64,000 nucleotides of DNA, from the NCBI GenBank assembly GCA_949825025.1, contig OX463784.1, forward strand, positions 14,737,283 through 14,801,282, given 5' to 3'. The stretch is from Siphlonurus alternatus. Taxonomy: Eukaryota > Arthropoda > Insecta > Ephemeroptera > Siphlonuridae. A program made the translations under genes and the position numbers. The notes beneath the pieces are model-generated. The model was not told the DNA's origin, made no database searches, and saw only the letters and a program-made list of their open reading frames with translations. This document shows positions 25,330 through 38,220 of this stretch, one piece after another; within the stretch, counting starts at the first letter, position 1; each line of letters starts with the position of its first letter.

Positions 25330-27895
25330 ATTTTACATTATAATGATATACTGATATCAGCGGAATGAATATAAATATTGCAATACAATATTATATTCAA
25401 TACAGCCATATATCAGTTCAATGCAATATCAAGCCTTCAGGGGGTTAAATATATATACAACTTACACCTGGGTCTCGGGCCTAAATAAAAACATTCACGG
25501 TATTCACACATACAGAAATAACGTTCCTATGTTCCCGCAGTGTAATTTCAGTGAAATATAATTTTTTTTCTCAGTGTATAAAAAGATGTAACGCCTCTCG
25601 TGTGAAAGTAGAATATCCAGTCCTCACCATCTAGATAGCTAACAGTAGAGTTCAGTGTCAAAATACGTGTAATATTATTGCCCTATATTTTTTTATATAA
25701 GCTTACTTGGTCGACACATACTTATAGTGGGTGTGTAAAAATGTATTAGGCAATAAATTTTTGGCCTAAAGCTTATTCAAAAATAATCCGTTATGTAATC
25801 TAATTTATATGATATTACATTTTTATTGTTTTGATATTATTTATTGTTAACATGTTTATTGTATATATTTAATGACTATGACAATAAAAATTCATTCATT
25901 ATAGTTATAGAAATTTGATTTATGATCCTCTATTTTAGATTTTAATGATCGTTAGTTTCACAATTTTAACTTTGTAGAATTTATTCTATTTGAAAAGATT
26001 AATTAAAATTATTAAAATATCCATGTTTTTGTATAGATAACGAACATAATTAAAATATATTTATTTATTTTATAATTTTATTATGTATTGCGGTGGAGGT
26101 AATAATTTTTCTATTGCCTCAATTTTAAAATTATAGTACAATCCTAGTGCTAAATATAAATCATTGATATATATTTTATTTTGGTGTGAACGAACTACCA
26201 AATTACTACAAATTTGTACTGCAAATTAAAGTAAGTTATATTATTATGGTAGTTTTCTATTTTGCCCATGAAAGAGGTAATATAATGAAATAAGAATATT
26301 AATCACAATTTATCATAATTGTAGAAGAATTGGATGAAATGAAGAATTTTGTGTTTTGCCAGGTCTGTACGTAAACCCTGAATCATAGAAAAAATGTTAA
26401 AATTTTGTGTTTGAACTGTGTAAATTTTCATTTGATTTTCTTGTGCACTTGGACATTATTGTTGATCAAGTTAAGAAAGTGTACAGTTGCACACGTTTTA
26501 CGAACCATAGTCTTATGGTATTGGTACTATTAGAATTCCATTTCAATAGTTATCTTTCACTCTCTGGGTGACTCCGAGAACTACGATATAAATAGGGAGG
26601 TTATCCAGGCATTACGGACCATTCATACTAGGGTTTTCGTTGTTCCCTCAGTTGCAACTATTTAAAAAATACAAATAAATATAATTTACATAGACTTTTG
26701 GCCACTTATTTTGATGCTATGATAAATATACATGTATTAGCAACTTAAATTAAAAAAAATTGACTTTAAAAATTATAGTATTAAATTAGAAAGAAAAAAT
26801 ATTATGTAAATTTTTATAAACAATAAATTTAATGTTAAATTTATATTTATGTTTTTTATATAATAAAATTACATTTTTACTATTAATTAATTTTTATGAA
26901 TTTAATTATTTATCATTAATTTTTTTTATTATTATTAATAGTAACTCTAAATCGTATGTCAATATTCTAAAATGAAACTCCCTTCATCTGTTCTTTTGAT
27001 TGCTGAAGAGATATAATGATATGATATAATGATCGTACGTTAGTACGTGACTAGGGTAATTTGGTATGTTTCATTAACGTTATAATTTTTTATACATAAT
27101 ATATATTTTGATTACTTTTAAGTAACTATATGGGATAAATGAAGCAAACAGGTTAAATAAAACATTTTATTTATTTATAAAACAGCCAGGAAAAGTGGTC
27201 GTAACACTAAACTAATATGAGAATGGAATTGGCGTGACGTCAGCCCACATTATAAATATATTTAAATTAATTTGATAGTTCCTCTTGAAGGGCACTTTTT
27301 AATATGTTTTCTTTTTTTAATAATTAATTGCAAAATCTTCTGGAGGTTTTAAAATAGCAGGTAAGAAGCCTTTTTTTTTTCCTTCCAGCTATTTCAGTGA
27401 ATATTTCAAATTAATTTAATCATACTTTTGCATTAGGAGTTCATTATCATTCAAACATAATTGTAACAATTTATTCACAGCAGGGTATAAAATTAGGAAT
27501 AATTTATATTCTGAAATCCCTTATAATTATGTTGTGTACAATGTCAGCTAGTGAAGTATTATATAAAAAAAAAATTATTCAATTACTTTTCACTTTTTGG
27601 AACAATCATTATTTAATTTTGAAACGATGTGAATGTTTTTCAAATTTATGTGAAATCCAAAAAGAGAATATTCATTTTAAATAAAATGTTTGAATAAATA
27701 TTATGTAAGAATTTTGCTCTGTATTAAATGATAATTTACTCCCTAAACTAGGTATTGAGAATAAGCTAGAGCTGACATTATTAAAAAACTATATATATAT
27801 TATAAATTAAGCTTCAACTTTAATTTTTGGGGTACATACGAATGACCAACAATAAATGAACTGAAGTTACAATGTTCATTCTACAATGAATACAA
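25330..27895. other. AT-rich desert downstream of the Q-rich gene
   Basis: No gene seen on either strand. Near 26,611-26,656 the text 'ggaccattcatactagggttttcgttgttccctcagttgcaac' matches the central motif of the SINE at 60,520-60,882. Confidence 0.5.
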
Positions 27896-27899
27896 TTTT

Positions 27900-27905
27900 T
27901 TTATT
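27900..27905 (-). terminator. Poly(A) signal AATAAA for the Q-rich gene
   Basis: AATAAA on the minus strand about 150 bases after the terminal-exon stop codon at 28,057. It is the first canonical hexamer I found downstream. Confidence 0.5.
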
Positions 27906-28056
27906 ATTGATCATACATACATTAATTGCGGATATTTACATTATTGCAAGCCTAAAATTTTCAATTCTTGGTTAATTTACTATGGTCTCTTTAGTACCAA
28001 TATGGTACAGCAAGAGATGTAGACTCTTAACAAATTCTCAGTACATTAAGGCACGC

Positions 28057-28146
28057 TCATCTCTCGGACTTGGTTGGTGCGGCCCTCTCAGACTCTTCAC
28101 CACGCGCCCTTCGGCTGGGGACTCCTCGCTGTGCTGCGCGGAAGTT
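28057..28146 (-). CDS. Terminal coding exon of the Q-rich gene
   Basis: After the acceptor TTATATTTGCAG the frame NFRAAQRGVPSRRARGEE continues to TGA at 28,057-28,059 (29 residues). It is GC-rich in AT-rich surroundings and exactly in phase with the donor AAG|GTGATT at 29,417. The donor is not ideal, so an unspliced end at 29,409 is the alternative. Confidence 0.6.
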   Translation of the reverse strand, partial: NFRAAQRGVPSRRARGEESERAAPTKSER

Positions 28147-28949
28147 CTGCAAATATAATTACATGTTAGATGTGGAGGTAAGAGAGTTTAATATACCTGA
28201 CAACAGCATATTCTGTAATGCATATGAAGTTAGTGAATAATTTTTGAATCACTAAATTATTTTAACTTTCCCTACAGTGAAATCTAGTTTTTTATTTCAT
28301 TAGTCAACTTTTAATTTTGTTCAGTAAGAATCACATTTCGTAGTTTAACATTATCTCATATGTATAGCATATTATCCAATATTATCAAACTCCCATAATC
28401 TGAACACGTTATTATCATTTGAAAGATTATAAACTTAGACGATACGTTATAATTATTTAATTATAATATTTATGCACCTTTTTTTAACATATAAATATGT
28501 CACATTTTTTACTCTCGTTAATGTACAATTTTAAATATATTTTTTTCTTTTAATTAAATTTTTTTTTGTTTTAATTCATGCAATATAAATATTTTTCATT
28601 TTAAAAATAATTTGTTTGGGTAAAAAAAAAATATTGATTTGTTAAATAATTTTAAATAATGTAACTTTTCATTCTGTTATATTTTAATGTATATAGCTAC
28701 TTTCTAAATACAATTAATATTAGTACAAATTACACAGATAATTAAACACATAACTTTCATCACAATTTCTCCTAAATAAGTATCATTAAAAGCACTTTAA
28801 GTGACGTGCCTTGTTCCAATTTCACACGCACACACACGTGCTAGCATGCAGTACTGCATGCTACATACTATTTGTTGCTACGTTCACTGCCGCGCGCATG
28901 CATGTAAATTAATGCACACTTTTAATTATTTTCATGAACTTTAAGCATG

Positions 28950-28980
<31 letters not shown>

Positions 28981-31900
28981 AATAAGAAAGTATGAGTATT
29001 AACATTAAATTTGTTAATATAGATAATTTTGTACCTTTAAAATAAAATATTTTTAAAAATAAATAAAGTGTCGGTTTAATTTTAAATTATAACATTACTA
29101 AATTATAACATTACACAATAAAAGTATTAAAATTTAATTTTTAAATTTTATAAAAACAAAATAAAACGTAAATCAAAAACACGATTATGTAAATTCTTCT
29201 CTATATAAAATTACATAAAAAAGTACAATTTATGTAAACGAGTTAGAATCAATAAATGGTGTGGGAGAAATATTCCAATATTAAATTCAAAATTTAAATA
29301 GCAGTTTTATTGTAATAGCAATCTTGAAAAAAAAAGTTACACTTGTGAATTTCCTAGCTGAGACTTTATATATGATTATTCTACCTATGTAATTAGCAAA
29401 ATTACACTTCAAATCACCTTCAATGTCGCCTGTTGCTCGAGGAACTCTGCTTGTCTCAGGTACTGTTGTTTGATTGGGTCTGCAATCTGAGGGTCATCCA
29501 CAGGTCTGACGTCATATCCGGCTTGGATAAGAGCTTGGAGTTCCTCTTGAGTGATTGGTCTTTGATTCTTAGGTGTCGGGATTCTTACAGTCTCAATCAC
29601 ATCCTTCTCCTGAGGAGCTGGTGGTGCAGTTTTAGCTGCCTTCTGTAGAATTTCAGCTGCTTGTTGTTCTCTTCTTCCTTGTGCCAGCAATGCCTTAATT
29701 AAATCATCCTCTGATACAGGTGAAATATCATCCTTCTGTGATTTAGCTAAAGATTCAGCAGCTGCATAAAGTGATCTTAATAATTTTAAATCAATATTAC
29801 CAACATTACCAACTGGTTGTGAAATTTCAGGAGCTGGAGTTGGTGTAAATTGTGATGGTGTTGTTGGTGTACGACTTCTAGGTATTTGTACAGTTGGTTG
29901 TACAGGTGGTATTTGTGATCTTTGACGTACAATTTCAGTAGGAGTAGTTGGTACTGTATGATAAACAACAGGTAAGGTTTGTCTTTCAGGTTGGTAAGTT
30001 GGTAAGGTTTGTCTTTCAGGTTGATAAGTTGGTATGGATTGACGTTCAGGTTGATAAGTTGGTAATGGTTCTCTTTCAGGTTCAGGTTGATAAGTAGGTA
30101 ATGGTTGTCTTTGAGTTGGTAATGGTTGACGTTGGGTTGGTAATGATTGTGGTTGTAAAATTACTTCTCTTTGAGGTTGTATAATTTGACGTTGTGGTTG
30201 AACAATTTGTTGTCTTTGTTGCTGTACATGTTCTCTTTGTACATATTGTCTTTGAGATTGTACAGGTACTTGTTGTCTAGTTGTAGCTACAGTAGGTTGT
30301 CTTGCAAATTCAAAACCATCACCATCACCAATATGAATACTCCCTTCCTCTTCTTCATAAGTCGGTTCAGTAGGAGCAGGTCTTTGTGGGGGTCCTCTTT
30401 GTATTTGTTCTACTGCCTTCTGATTTGCAGTTTCAATATCTTGATAAGCTTGTTGAATAGCAGCTAAATTATATTCTTCTGTAGGTTGAGGTGTAGGTAC
30501 AGTAGGACGTCTAGAATTTGTCTTAACAGATGGTACAACATATGAATGTTGTTGTTCTAAAATATATTGTGGTGCAGAAATTCTTGGTCTTGTTGCTGGA
30601 GCACCAGGACGTGATTGTTGTTGAATTGCTTGTTGAAAAGCAATCGCAGCTTGTTCTGCAATATTAGCTTGCTGTTGATAATCCTGTAACGATGGTTGTG
30701 ATTGCGGTCTAGCTTGATATAAAGATTGTATAGCTGCCTGTGGTGTTGGTTGAACTTGTTGTTGATATGTTTCTTGAGCTTGTTGATATTGTTGCGGTTG
30801 TTGTTGTTGATAAGTTTGTTGTGGGGCATAGGTAGGTTGTAATGTTCTTATATTAGATGGAGGATTAACATGACTGCTAGCAGCTCCACGTTGTTGATAA
30901 GATTGACTAAATGAAAGAGCAGCTTGTTGAGCATTTAATGCAGATTGTCTTTGTAATTCAGCATCATTTTGTGTTGATGTAGCATCTAATTGTTGTGGTT
31001 GTTGTTGATAAATTTGTTGTTGTTGTTGTTGTTGATTAGGATTTCCACCTGCTAATGATGCTCTAAGTCTAGATTCATGAAGTTGATAAGCATTAGATGG
31101 TTGTTGTTGATAATATTGTGTACTAACAGTTGGTTGTTGAGGTGAATTTCTTGCTACAACAAATTGTTGAATATTAGATGATGATTTAGGGTCACCTTGT
31201 CCATGTTGAAGTTGTTGTAAAAAGTCAAGATATTCTTGAGGAGGCTCTTGTTGAGTAGGACGTTGTTGATATTGTTGTTGTTGTGTTTGTCTCTTAGTGA
31301 CGTCATGAGGAAGATGTTGTACTTCAATCATTATCAACTCTCGATCATCTTTTTTGTTGTTGTTGGTAGTGGCTGTGGATATACTCCATGACACGCAACC
31401 TGTGAATTATAGAATGTATTAGTGTTGGTAAAATCATTGAAAATGTTACAGAATAAAAGTTAGTTAAATATAAAATGTATTTAAATAATTTGAAATTGTC
31501 TGCCTTAGACATAATCGCCTGGAAGTTAGGCAACTTGTCTAGCATCAACAATAAGAAGCGAGTTTGGTGCGATATAATTTCATAAAAGCAATGAGGTATT
31601 AAACTCTTAAATCTGTACGTTTCAAGTGATGAAATGGCTAGAAAATAATTTTTAATATTAATTTTACTAATATGAACTAGAATAAAGCCTTTTTGAATAT
31701 TGTATTTAATATTTTAATACCCACGATTGCAACAAAATTTCAACTAATTATAATTAGAAATTTCTTAAATATAATACTTGTGTTTATTTGAATATGTTTT
31801 TTATAATTCTAATATAGAAAAAATAACCAAAAAGTATATCCGGTAGCAGATACCTCTATTTTAATTAATAGGGAGTTGGTAGTTAGTTTTAGTTTATAAT

Positions 31901-34561
31901 TATGTTGGGAAACCAATAAAAAATTAAAAAATTCTTGTGTGCAACCTCTGTATTGTATAATAAATAATATCATTGAAGTGCTTTGCTAAAATCCCACTTA
32001 AAACTAAGGATTTTTTTAAGCAAATCATATACTTATTTAGTTTTTTTTTTCTTGCTAAATGTTGTTTAAACACAAGCATTTATAACATGTGGTTAAGTAT
32101 GTTGTATTTGGCACTATTTGCACAGTGACATGCGTGTTATTTAACATATGGGCTAAGAAGTATCTCATGTAGTTTTCACCTTTTTTTATGTACTACATTA
32201 CAACGAATTATATATGAATAAAAATGAAAGTTCAATGTAATTTTAAGAAATTTCCATAGTAATTTTTTTCTCGATTACCATTGTTTATTATTATACAAAT
32301 TCTATTGTAATCACATGCACTATATTTAAAGTTATTGTTATACATTGACAGGACGAAACATTTTATTAACAATTACATTGTGTTATACTTGATAATGACG
32401 ATAAATTATGATTATTAAATATCAAAAGAATAACACTGCATGTTAAATGTTACTACAGTATAACAAGCCTAAGTTTAAGGCCGACTCTATGGCGCCAAGC
32501 TCCTGACAGTCTAGACCAAATGGCATAAGAGCCTTAATATTAATTTCAAGATGGCCGCCGCGCGCAGTCGAATCAACACGTAAACTAAGATTTGTAATAG
32601 TGTATGTGCCTCGATGAATATCCATTGGAATTTCCATAGACTGCGTGACAACACCTACACACAAGGCAGGCAAAATTTGTGATTTCTAAAGGTATACACG
32701 GAAAATCAAGTGCAGGAAAAAATAGTTATACTCTCGTTGCATGTTTTTGCCACAATCATGACGGTGCTAACTTTTACAATAATAAAGCCATCAGTAATAT
32801 TAATTATACATCGTGCACTCTAGGCAACCTTAAATAACTAAAACATGTTTTTCATGTTTTTAAAATTTTCTAAATCAAAATCTCGATGTAAAATGATTAA
32901 ATTATTTAAATTAGACGATTACAAACAAAACTATATTTCTAACATATTTTCTCCTACTTAATATATATTAATAAATAACGTTACAGATTCACTTGAATCT
33001 GCTGGCATCTCATTTAACAAGCACGTCACTGTGGACTTTCTATACTTTCTCTCCCTCACTCTCTCTCTCCTTCAGCATCTCGGACTTTAGAGACCGAAAT
33101 TTTTTTATTGGCAAGGTCACTCCATGAGAACTTCAGCACTACACACGTAACTATCTTACTTTCACTTGAAACAACGCCCTCACTAACCGCGCCCTCCCGC
33201 AACTTTGTTGGTCACTTTAATTATAATAACACCCACAATTTACGCAATTTGAATGAGTGTGTTATGTGTTAACACATTTATTTTAAATTAAGTATTATTT
33301 AGTTGGGAAATAAAATTAACAATAAAATTTATTTTTATTATATTTTATATAATTATGATTTTTTAATTAAAAATTTTAAAATTATTTTTTAATCGTTATC
33401 AATTATTTTGAAATAAAATATTTTTTAAAATTTTTGATACTTTTACTAATGTTTTTTTATATTAAAATATTTGTATCATGTGCAATGGTAATTTTAATCA
33501 AAAGCTGTAATTTCTGAACCAATAATTTGGACCAATGTAGCATAATAGTAAATCAGTAATTAAAATTATGTACTAGGATAGTTGATTTTTTATTTCATAA
33601 GTATAAACACTGGATAGGAAAGAATAACAGTTAATGTTATTATTATAAAATCTTTGAACAACATTTAAAATATTTATGCATGAATGGCAGAGTTAAAAGG
33701 GAATACAAATAATTGATTGCAATTGCTTGGAAGAATTTTAAAGTTATTTAGTTACCTAAATGAAGTATAATATAGTTAATATATAAAAATGTATGCTTTT
33801 TTTATCTTAGGTATTGGTGAGGATTAAATTAAATAAATGATCATACGAACATTTTACGCCGCGGTAGCTTTTAAAAAAATAATTTCCACTGTTAACCTAA
33901 TCTTATATCGCTGGACGTTCATGCCAGAAACCAATTAACTTCAACCATCATTTTAAAATCACCTTTCAGTGCACTTGCACCCTCACATTATTTCATTAAA
34001 ACCAATAAACATGCAACCTTTTAATGCAACTAAAAGTGTATGAATAACATGAGAGATGTCAGTTGTACAAAATTAGACACCAATTTCATGCAATGTTTAA
34101 AACTACTAAAAAGATTACATATATAAAAATTGGTTAAATTTTATGCTAAAGATTTTTTTTAGATTCTCTCCTATTTATTAAATTTCAAAATGATTTTAGT
34201 GAGCATCTCTAATATTAACGTTATATTAAGAGTTACTTACAAACAATTTAGCACACTGCCTAAATTTTTTTATTATTAAAATTTAATTTCAAACTCCCGT
34301 AAAATATCAACAATTTATATGCTAAATCCTTTTTAAATAACCTATATTATAAAACATACGATCAGCTGTTGTCACTACTATGACTACTATAGTATACTTA
34401 TTGCCTTGGATTATTTCCCACTTGCATAAAATCATCATTCACCGTAAGAATAACATAGGGCATGGTGATACCGCAAAGGGAAATATTCCAAGGTGACAAC
34501 TGTACTTTACCATATGATAGTACATACCCAGCAACAGGACGAGGCACCATGGTGAACTCAT
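28057..34561 (-). CDS. Secreted glutamine/proline-rich protein, three exons, ~701 aa
   Basis: Joined from exons 34,561-34,528, 31,399-29,418 and 28,146-28,057. Introns are GT-AG and phases match: G|GT at the first junction, codon-complete at the second. Exon 1 codes MSSPWCLVLLLG, and exon 2 continues CVSWSISTA, giving a signal peptide split by an intron. A dibasic KR lies near residue 45. Gln-rich repeats fill most of residues 45-340. An acidic patch (SIHIGDGDGFEF) lies near 365. Tandem YQPERQ-LPT repeats follow at about 440-487. A less repetitive, probably helical and more conserved-looking part (LKLLRSLYAAAESLAKSQ; ITQEELQALIQAGYDVRPV) covers about 540-670. The last 29 residues are basic. 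It is likely an extracellular matrix or cuticle-type protein, but the family is not recognised. If the last intron is retained, the frame ends LKVI at 29,409. Confidence 0.75.
28147..29417 (-). other. Intron 2 of the Q-rich gene
   Basis: 1,271 bases, AT-rich. It holds a perfect 22-base palindrome (28,842-28,863), a CA-rich tract just before it, and a poly-T run of about 30 bases (28,950-28,979). Confidence 0.55.
29418..31399 (-). CDS. Main coding exon of the Q-rich gene
   Basis: 660 uninterrupted codons after the acceptor TTCACAG at 31,400-31,406. Glutamine is coded mostly by CAA and the repeats are imperfect, so the run is kept open as protein rather than being a simple DNA repeat. Frames on the opposite strand and in other phases across 29.4-31.4 kb are shadows of this exon. 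Confidence 0.85.
32362..32367 (-). terminator. Possible poly(A) signal for an alternative terminal exon
   Basis: AATAAA on the minus strand, 76 bases after the stop of the candidate exon at 32,443-32,654. Confidence 0.35.
32443..32654 (-). CDS. Candidate alternative terminal exon in intron 1 of the Q-rich gene
   Basis: A pyrimidine-rich acceptor (TTTTGCCTGCCTTGTGTGTAG) precedes an open frame of 69 codons ending TAA. The exon begins with GT, exactly the phase needed to join exon 1 (G|GT). The spliced product would be an 81-residue secreted protein: the same signal-peptide start, then VVTQSMEIPMDIHRGTYT and onward, with two cysteines near the end. An AATAAA follows. Composition is balanced and unlike the AT-rich intron around it. 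The mature part shows no Gln repeats and is not recognised. Alternatives are a separate gene's exon or a captured fragment. Confidence 0.4.
32655..34527 (-). other. Upstream part of intron 1 of the Q-rich gene
   Basis: Mostly AT-rich. 33,030-33,200 is GC-richer, with a CT/GA-rich stretch (33,036-33,075; GAGAGAGAGAGTGAGGGAGAG on the minus strand) that may bind GAGA-type factors. No further exon is convincing. Confidence 0.45.
34528..34561 (-). CDS. First coding exon (signal peptide) of the Q-rich gene
   Basis: ATG at 34,559-34,561 opens MSSPWCLVLLL, followed by the consensus donor G|GTATGT. The short exon, the hydrophobic content and the phase match to the acceptor at 31,400 support the start. 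A different upstream frame (MYQKVSARKE...) overlaps this exon but lacks splice support. Confidence 0.7.
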
Positions 34562-34656
34562 GGCTGGAACAACACGACAGCAGGCCTAACTTGGCTTGCT
34601 CTTTTCTGGCCGACACTTTCTGATACAATAATCCCCGCTCCTTGCGGTCATCCGGC

Positions 34657-34662
34657 TTTATA
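34657..34662 (-). promoter_or_regulatory. TATA box of the Q-rich gene
   Basis: The minus strand reads CTCTCTCTCTATAAAGCCGG. TATAAA sits about 100 bases before the start codon, with transcription expected to begin near 34,620-34,632. The adjoining (CT)n/(GA)n tract (34,662-34,671) is a common GAGA-type promoter element. Confidence 0.65.
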
Positions 34663-34699
34663 GAGAGAGAGTGCAGCAGTGTGTGTGTCTACAGTGAGA

Positions 34700-37600
34700 G
34701 GTTCTAGTAACCTGAACACCAGTGTGTTATTTTATATCATGTATTATATTATGTTGTAAAAGAGATTTAATGAATGCAATTTTATAATGTATTTTGAATA
34801 TAAATTGAAAATATAAATTTAATTTTAAGTTCCTTTAAAGTATATTTGATTAGTTAAAATATTAATTAAATTTTTTAAAAAATATTATATTTAATTTAAA
34901 AAGGAATAAATTTACAAATTTAAGAAATACAATTTTAAAATTAAAATTTAATTACAATAAAATATATATTTTATTTCTGTTATTTACATCATCGATTTCT
35001 ATTAAATTATTTTTATAATTAAAAATATTGTATTTATATTTTTAAATCTTTGTATATATAATAAATTATAAGTAACAACCAATGTTTAAAATATTGAGTC
35101 AATATCAAAATGATGCTGGAGAACATGTAGGTTGTGAGAAATATGAAATACAGGAAATTTGAAACTCTCTAAGAAATTAGTGTGAATTTGAACGCGTTGA
35201 TGCATAATACAATTATGTAGATGCCAAGTTATTAGCGATTGTCTTCAGTGTCCGGCAGTTAATATTAGTACGAAAAGAGAAAAAAAATGTACTTTCAATA
35301 ATAAAGTAGTTATTGTACAAACCTTAAATAAAAAACAACTGATTTGCTTAGTATTAATTATTATTCATATCTTCAATGATAACTGTTCTCTAATAATATA
35401 ATCATGGAAATTATACATTAAATTTACAATTACTCCGTAGGTCTAATTACAACTTGCTGGACAAATTCTTGAGTTAACAATTCACCCGTTGTTTCAAACT
35501 TAAGATGAAAATTAAATTTAAACAATGGGAAGGGTAGAAAGGTGAACGTATTGATTTATTAAATCACTTCCTAATAAAATATACATTATTATTAAATCGT
35601 GAATAGGAAATAATGTTTATAACATTATATCTGATGTAACATAAAAAAAGGAGTGTATATTTCCCACGATTAGTAACGTTTCATTTTAATTTCCGCTAAG
35701 GCAAGGCCAGATGATATTAACGTCACGTTTTATAACAAAATGAGTGCATGTAATACAAAAAAAAAATGTAATCATACTTTGTCAAGGATTTGGAGTTATC
35801 AAAATTAAGTAATTTTTAAGAAATAGTGTTCATGTAATTTACTGATAGAAATATAATGAAATGTTTTGGATAATTTTAATAAAAATAAAAAATATATACA
35901 TAGATTTACGATCCTATTTGGTAAAAGGAGATAAATTAGCTACATCTTTTGGGTGAAGAAATCTTTATATCTAAAGAAATAAGACTTGTATTAATGAGGT
36001 AAAATTACATAATTACAGGACAGTGATATATACGTATCATTTTGATCATTTTGCAACATTGTTAACAATTACGCTAAGGGAGTTTTGTGATAGGGAGTTT
36101 CAACGCTAGCTATTTTCATTCAGTATTTTTGAATTCGTTTAATTATAGTAGCACTAAACAAATAAATTACATCGTCGGAGCACTATTTGATTTGCTAAAT
36201 TCTGAATATTCATAAAAAAAAATGCAACCACTTTTCAATTCATATACATTTTACCACTAACAAGTAAGTGTAGTAGAGTGCATATGTAGAAGGTTAATGC
36301 ATTATTTATTTCGATGAAAATTACCTTTAAACAGAAGGATAGAAAGGTAAATGGATTTATTAAATCACTTCCGATTCATATATTAATATATACATTATTA
36401 ATAAGTGTGTGAAAGGTAATTTTTTTTTTGCACTATTAAAATATTATTTGAACAAAAAATACGTTTCAACATTGTAAATATATGACATTCATAATTTTCT
36501 TTTACTTTTTTATTTCCTTTTACATTATGCTAGCGTTGATTCGAGTTTTCGTATGTTAATTTATTACTAATTTATTAATAGTAATTCTAAAAAATATACT
36601 TTACTTGTGTGCTAAATTCTATATATTAACTTATTATGTAGCCTTGAAGTAATAAACTGTACTTATAATATAAATTGATCATATCCTGAAATCAAACAAT
36701 ATAAAGCATGCCGAAAGTGAGTTAAAAATCTAAAACTCCTTGAGCTTTGATTATGTTTTTGTTGCAGTAAGTTAGCCTTGATATTTAGGTTCCTTGTTGG
36801 TACTTTGTTTCTTTACTTGAGATGTTATATTGAAGCTCAATTGTGAATGGAGCTGTTGAGATGGCGTGAAAGCCGAGAGTAAACCAAGGTATTTAATAAA
36901 AAGGGTTGTATATTTTCTTTCTGCTGTAAATTTGCACTGGAAATTTAACGTTATGAATAATCGTAATATTGATGGTTAGATGTATATTTATGGCAAAAAT
37001 TTATCATGAAATAATTAAAATTTTATTTTATTAAATTTTAAATAAAATTAATTATTAAATTTTTTTGCTTTACTTAAAATTCAAGTTATTTTTTGAGTAA
37101 AACAAATTAAATGTTTTACTTTAAAAATTTCGTTTCAATGAATAAAATATTTTGTGTATGCAATGGCCGAATATTAAAAAGTTGAAAATAATTCTGTATG
37201 ATAAAATATCAAATCATCGTTACTACTATATCATGCAGCTTTACTTAGGAAAAATATACCAAAAATTAATTAACAATTTACAAGAATCATAAGATAAGAA
37301 CCATGCACTGAAAGATGAAGCACGTAATTGATACGATCACTATATCAATTATGATTTAAGGTTTTGACAATGTATTGGGAGTGTTTATAACTTCTAAATT
37401 TTAGTTAACCCCAAGAAAATTTTATAGGTGTAAATTAATATTTTTCAAAATAAATAGTAAGAAATTCTTAATGGATTGAATTCATCTACTGACAATACCT
37501 AAACACCTCAAGAATCTCAAGATAGCGCGAACGTTACTAACATTGTCTGATTTGCTAATACATTAAGATTCGAAATTTTGATGAGAAATATGTATGTAGA

Positions 37601-37900
37601 ATATCCTCTAGATAAACCAAAGGTAAAATTATATATCATATGCCTTTAAAAAAACACATACGTTGTCTCGATGTGTATTTTTATAATCCGTGCTCAGAGA
37701 GCTTCTATAAACAAATTCAATATATTTGAAGCAAGAATATGTTAACAAAATGCAGTCTTGGACTTGCATGCTTATTCATGTTTTGTTTGAAGTTTTACTG
37801 ACTTAAGTACAATATATGATAAAAACTCTGTCGCAGAATTAATAAACGATAGTTTAAAACGTTGCGATGCCATTTCAATTGTTGGAAATATGCTAATTTT
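34700..37900. other. AT-rich desert upstream of the Q-rich gene
   Basis: No gene supported. Near 37,497-37,560 ('taaacacctcaagaatctcaagatagcgcgaacgttact') is another diverged copy of the old repeat seen at 7.5, 12.4 and 20.5 kb. Confidence 0.5.
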
Positions 37901-38220
37901 AATGGAGTATTGTCCTCAATTTTTCTTACTGCAGAAATGGATAGAGGGTGCGAAGTTATGCTGCCCTGATTTTTTTCAGATTTTTTTGAGACCTAGAACT
38001 ATTTTTAAAAAAATATTGAAAGTCCTTTTTGTGACGTCACGCGGCGGCAAGTCCTATCTTTTTCTTAAGGAGCGACGTCTCGTGACGTCACAAAAAGGAC
38101 TTTCAATAATTTTTTAAAAATAGTTTCCGGGCTCTAAAAAATCTGTAAAAAATCAGGGTAGCATAACTTTGCACCCTCTATCCATTTCTGCAATAAAAAA
38201 ATTTAGGACAATACTCTAAT
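37901..38220. mobile_element. Hairpin MITE with CRE-like core, copy 1
   Basis: Inverted arms of about 145 bases (AATGGAGTATTGTCCTC at one end, complement at the other), containing GATAGAGGGTGC and ATTGAAAGTCCTTTTTGTGA. Near the centre, TGTGACGTCACGCGGCG and CGTGACGTCACAA place two TGACGTCA octamers on either side of a short loop. Same family as 54,846-55,175. The 75-codon frame inside is translation of the arm, not a gene. Confidence 0.85.

Noticed and set aside
29433..30829. Several overlapping frames opposite to or out of phase with the Q-rich exon
   Set aside because: They are shadows of the 660-codon exon; CAA-rich DNA keeps other frames open.
34398..34628. 76-codon minus-strand frame over the promoter and first exon of the Q-rich gene
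   Set aside because: The signal-peptide frame with a consensus donor and phase-matched acceptor explains the region better; this frame has no matching exons.
37890..38117. 75-codon plus-strand frame
   Set aside because: It lies within the arms of the CRE-core hairpin element and is a by-product of it.
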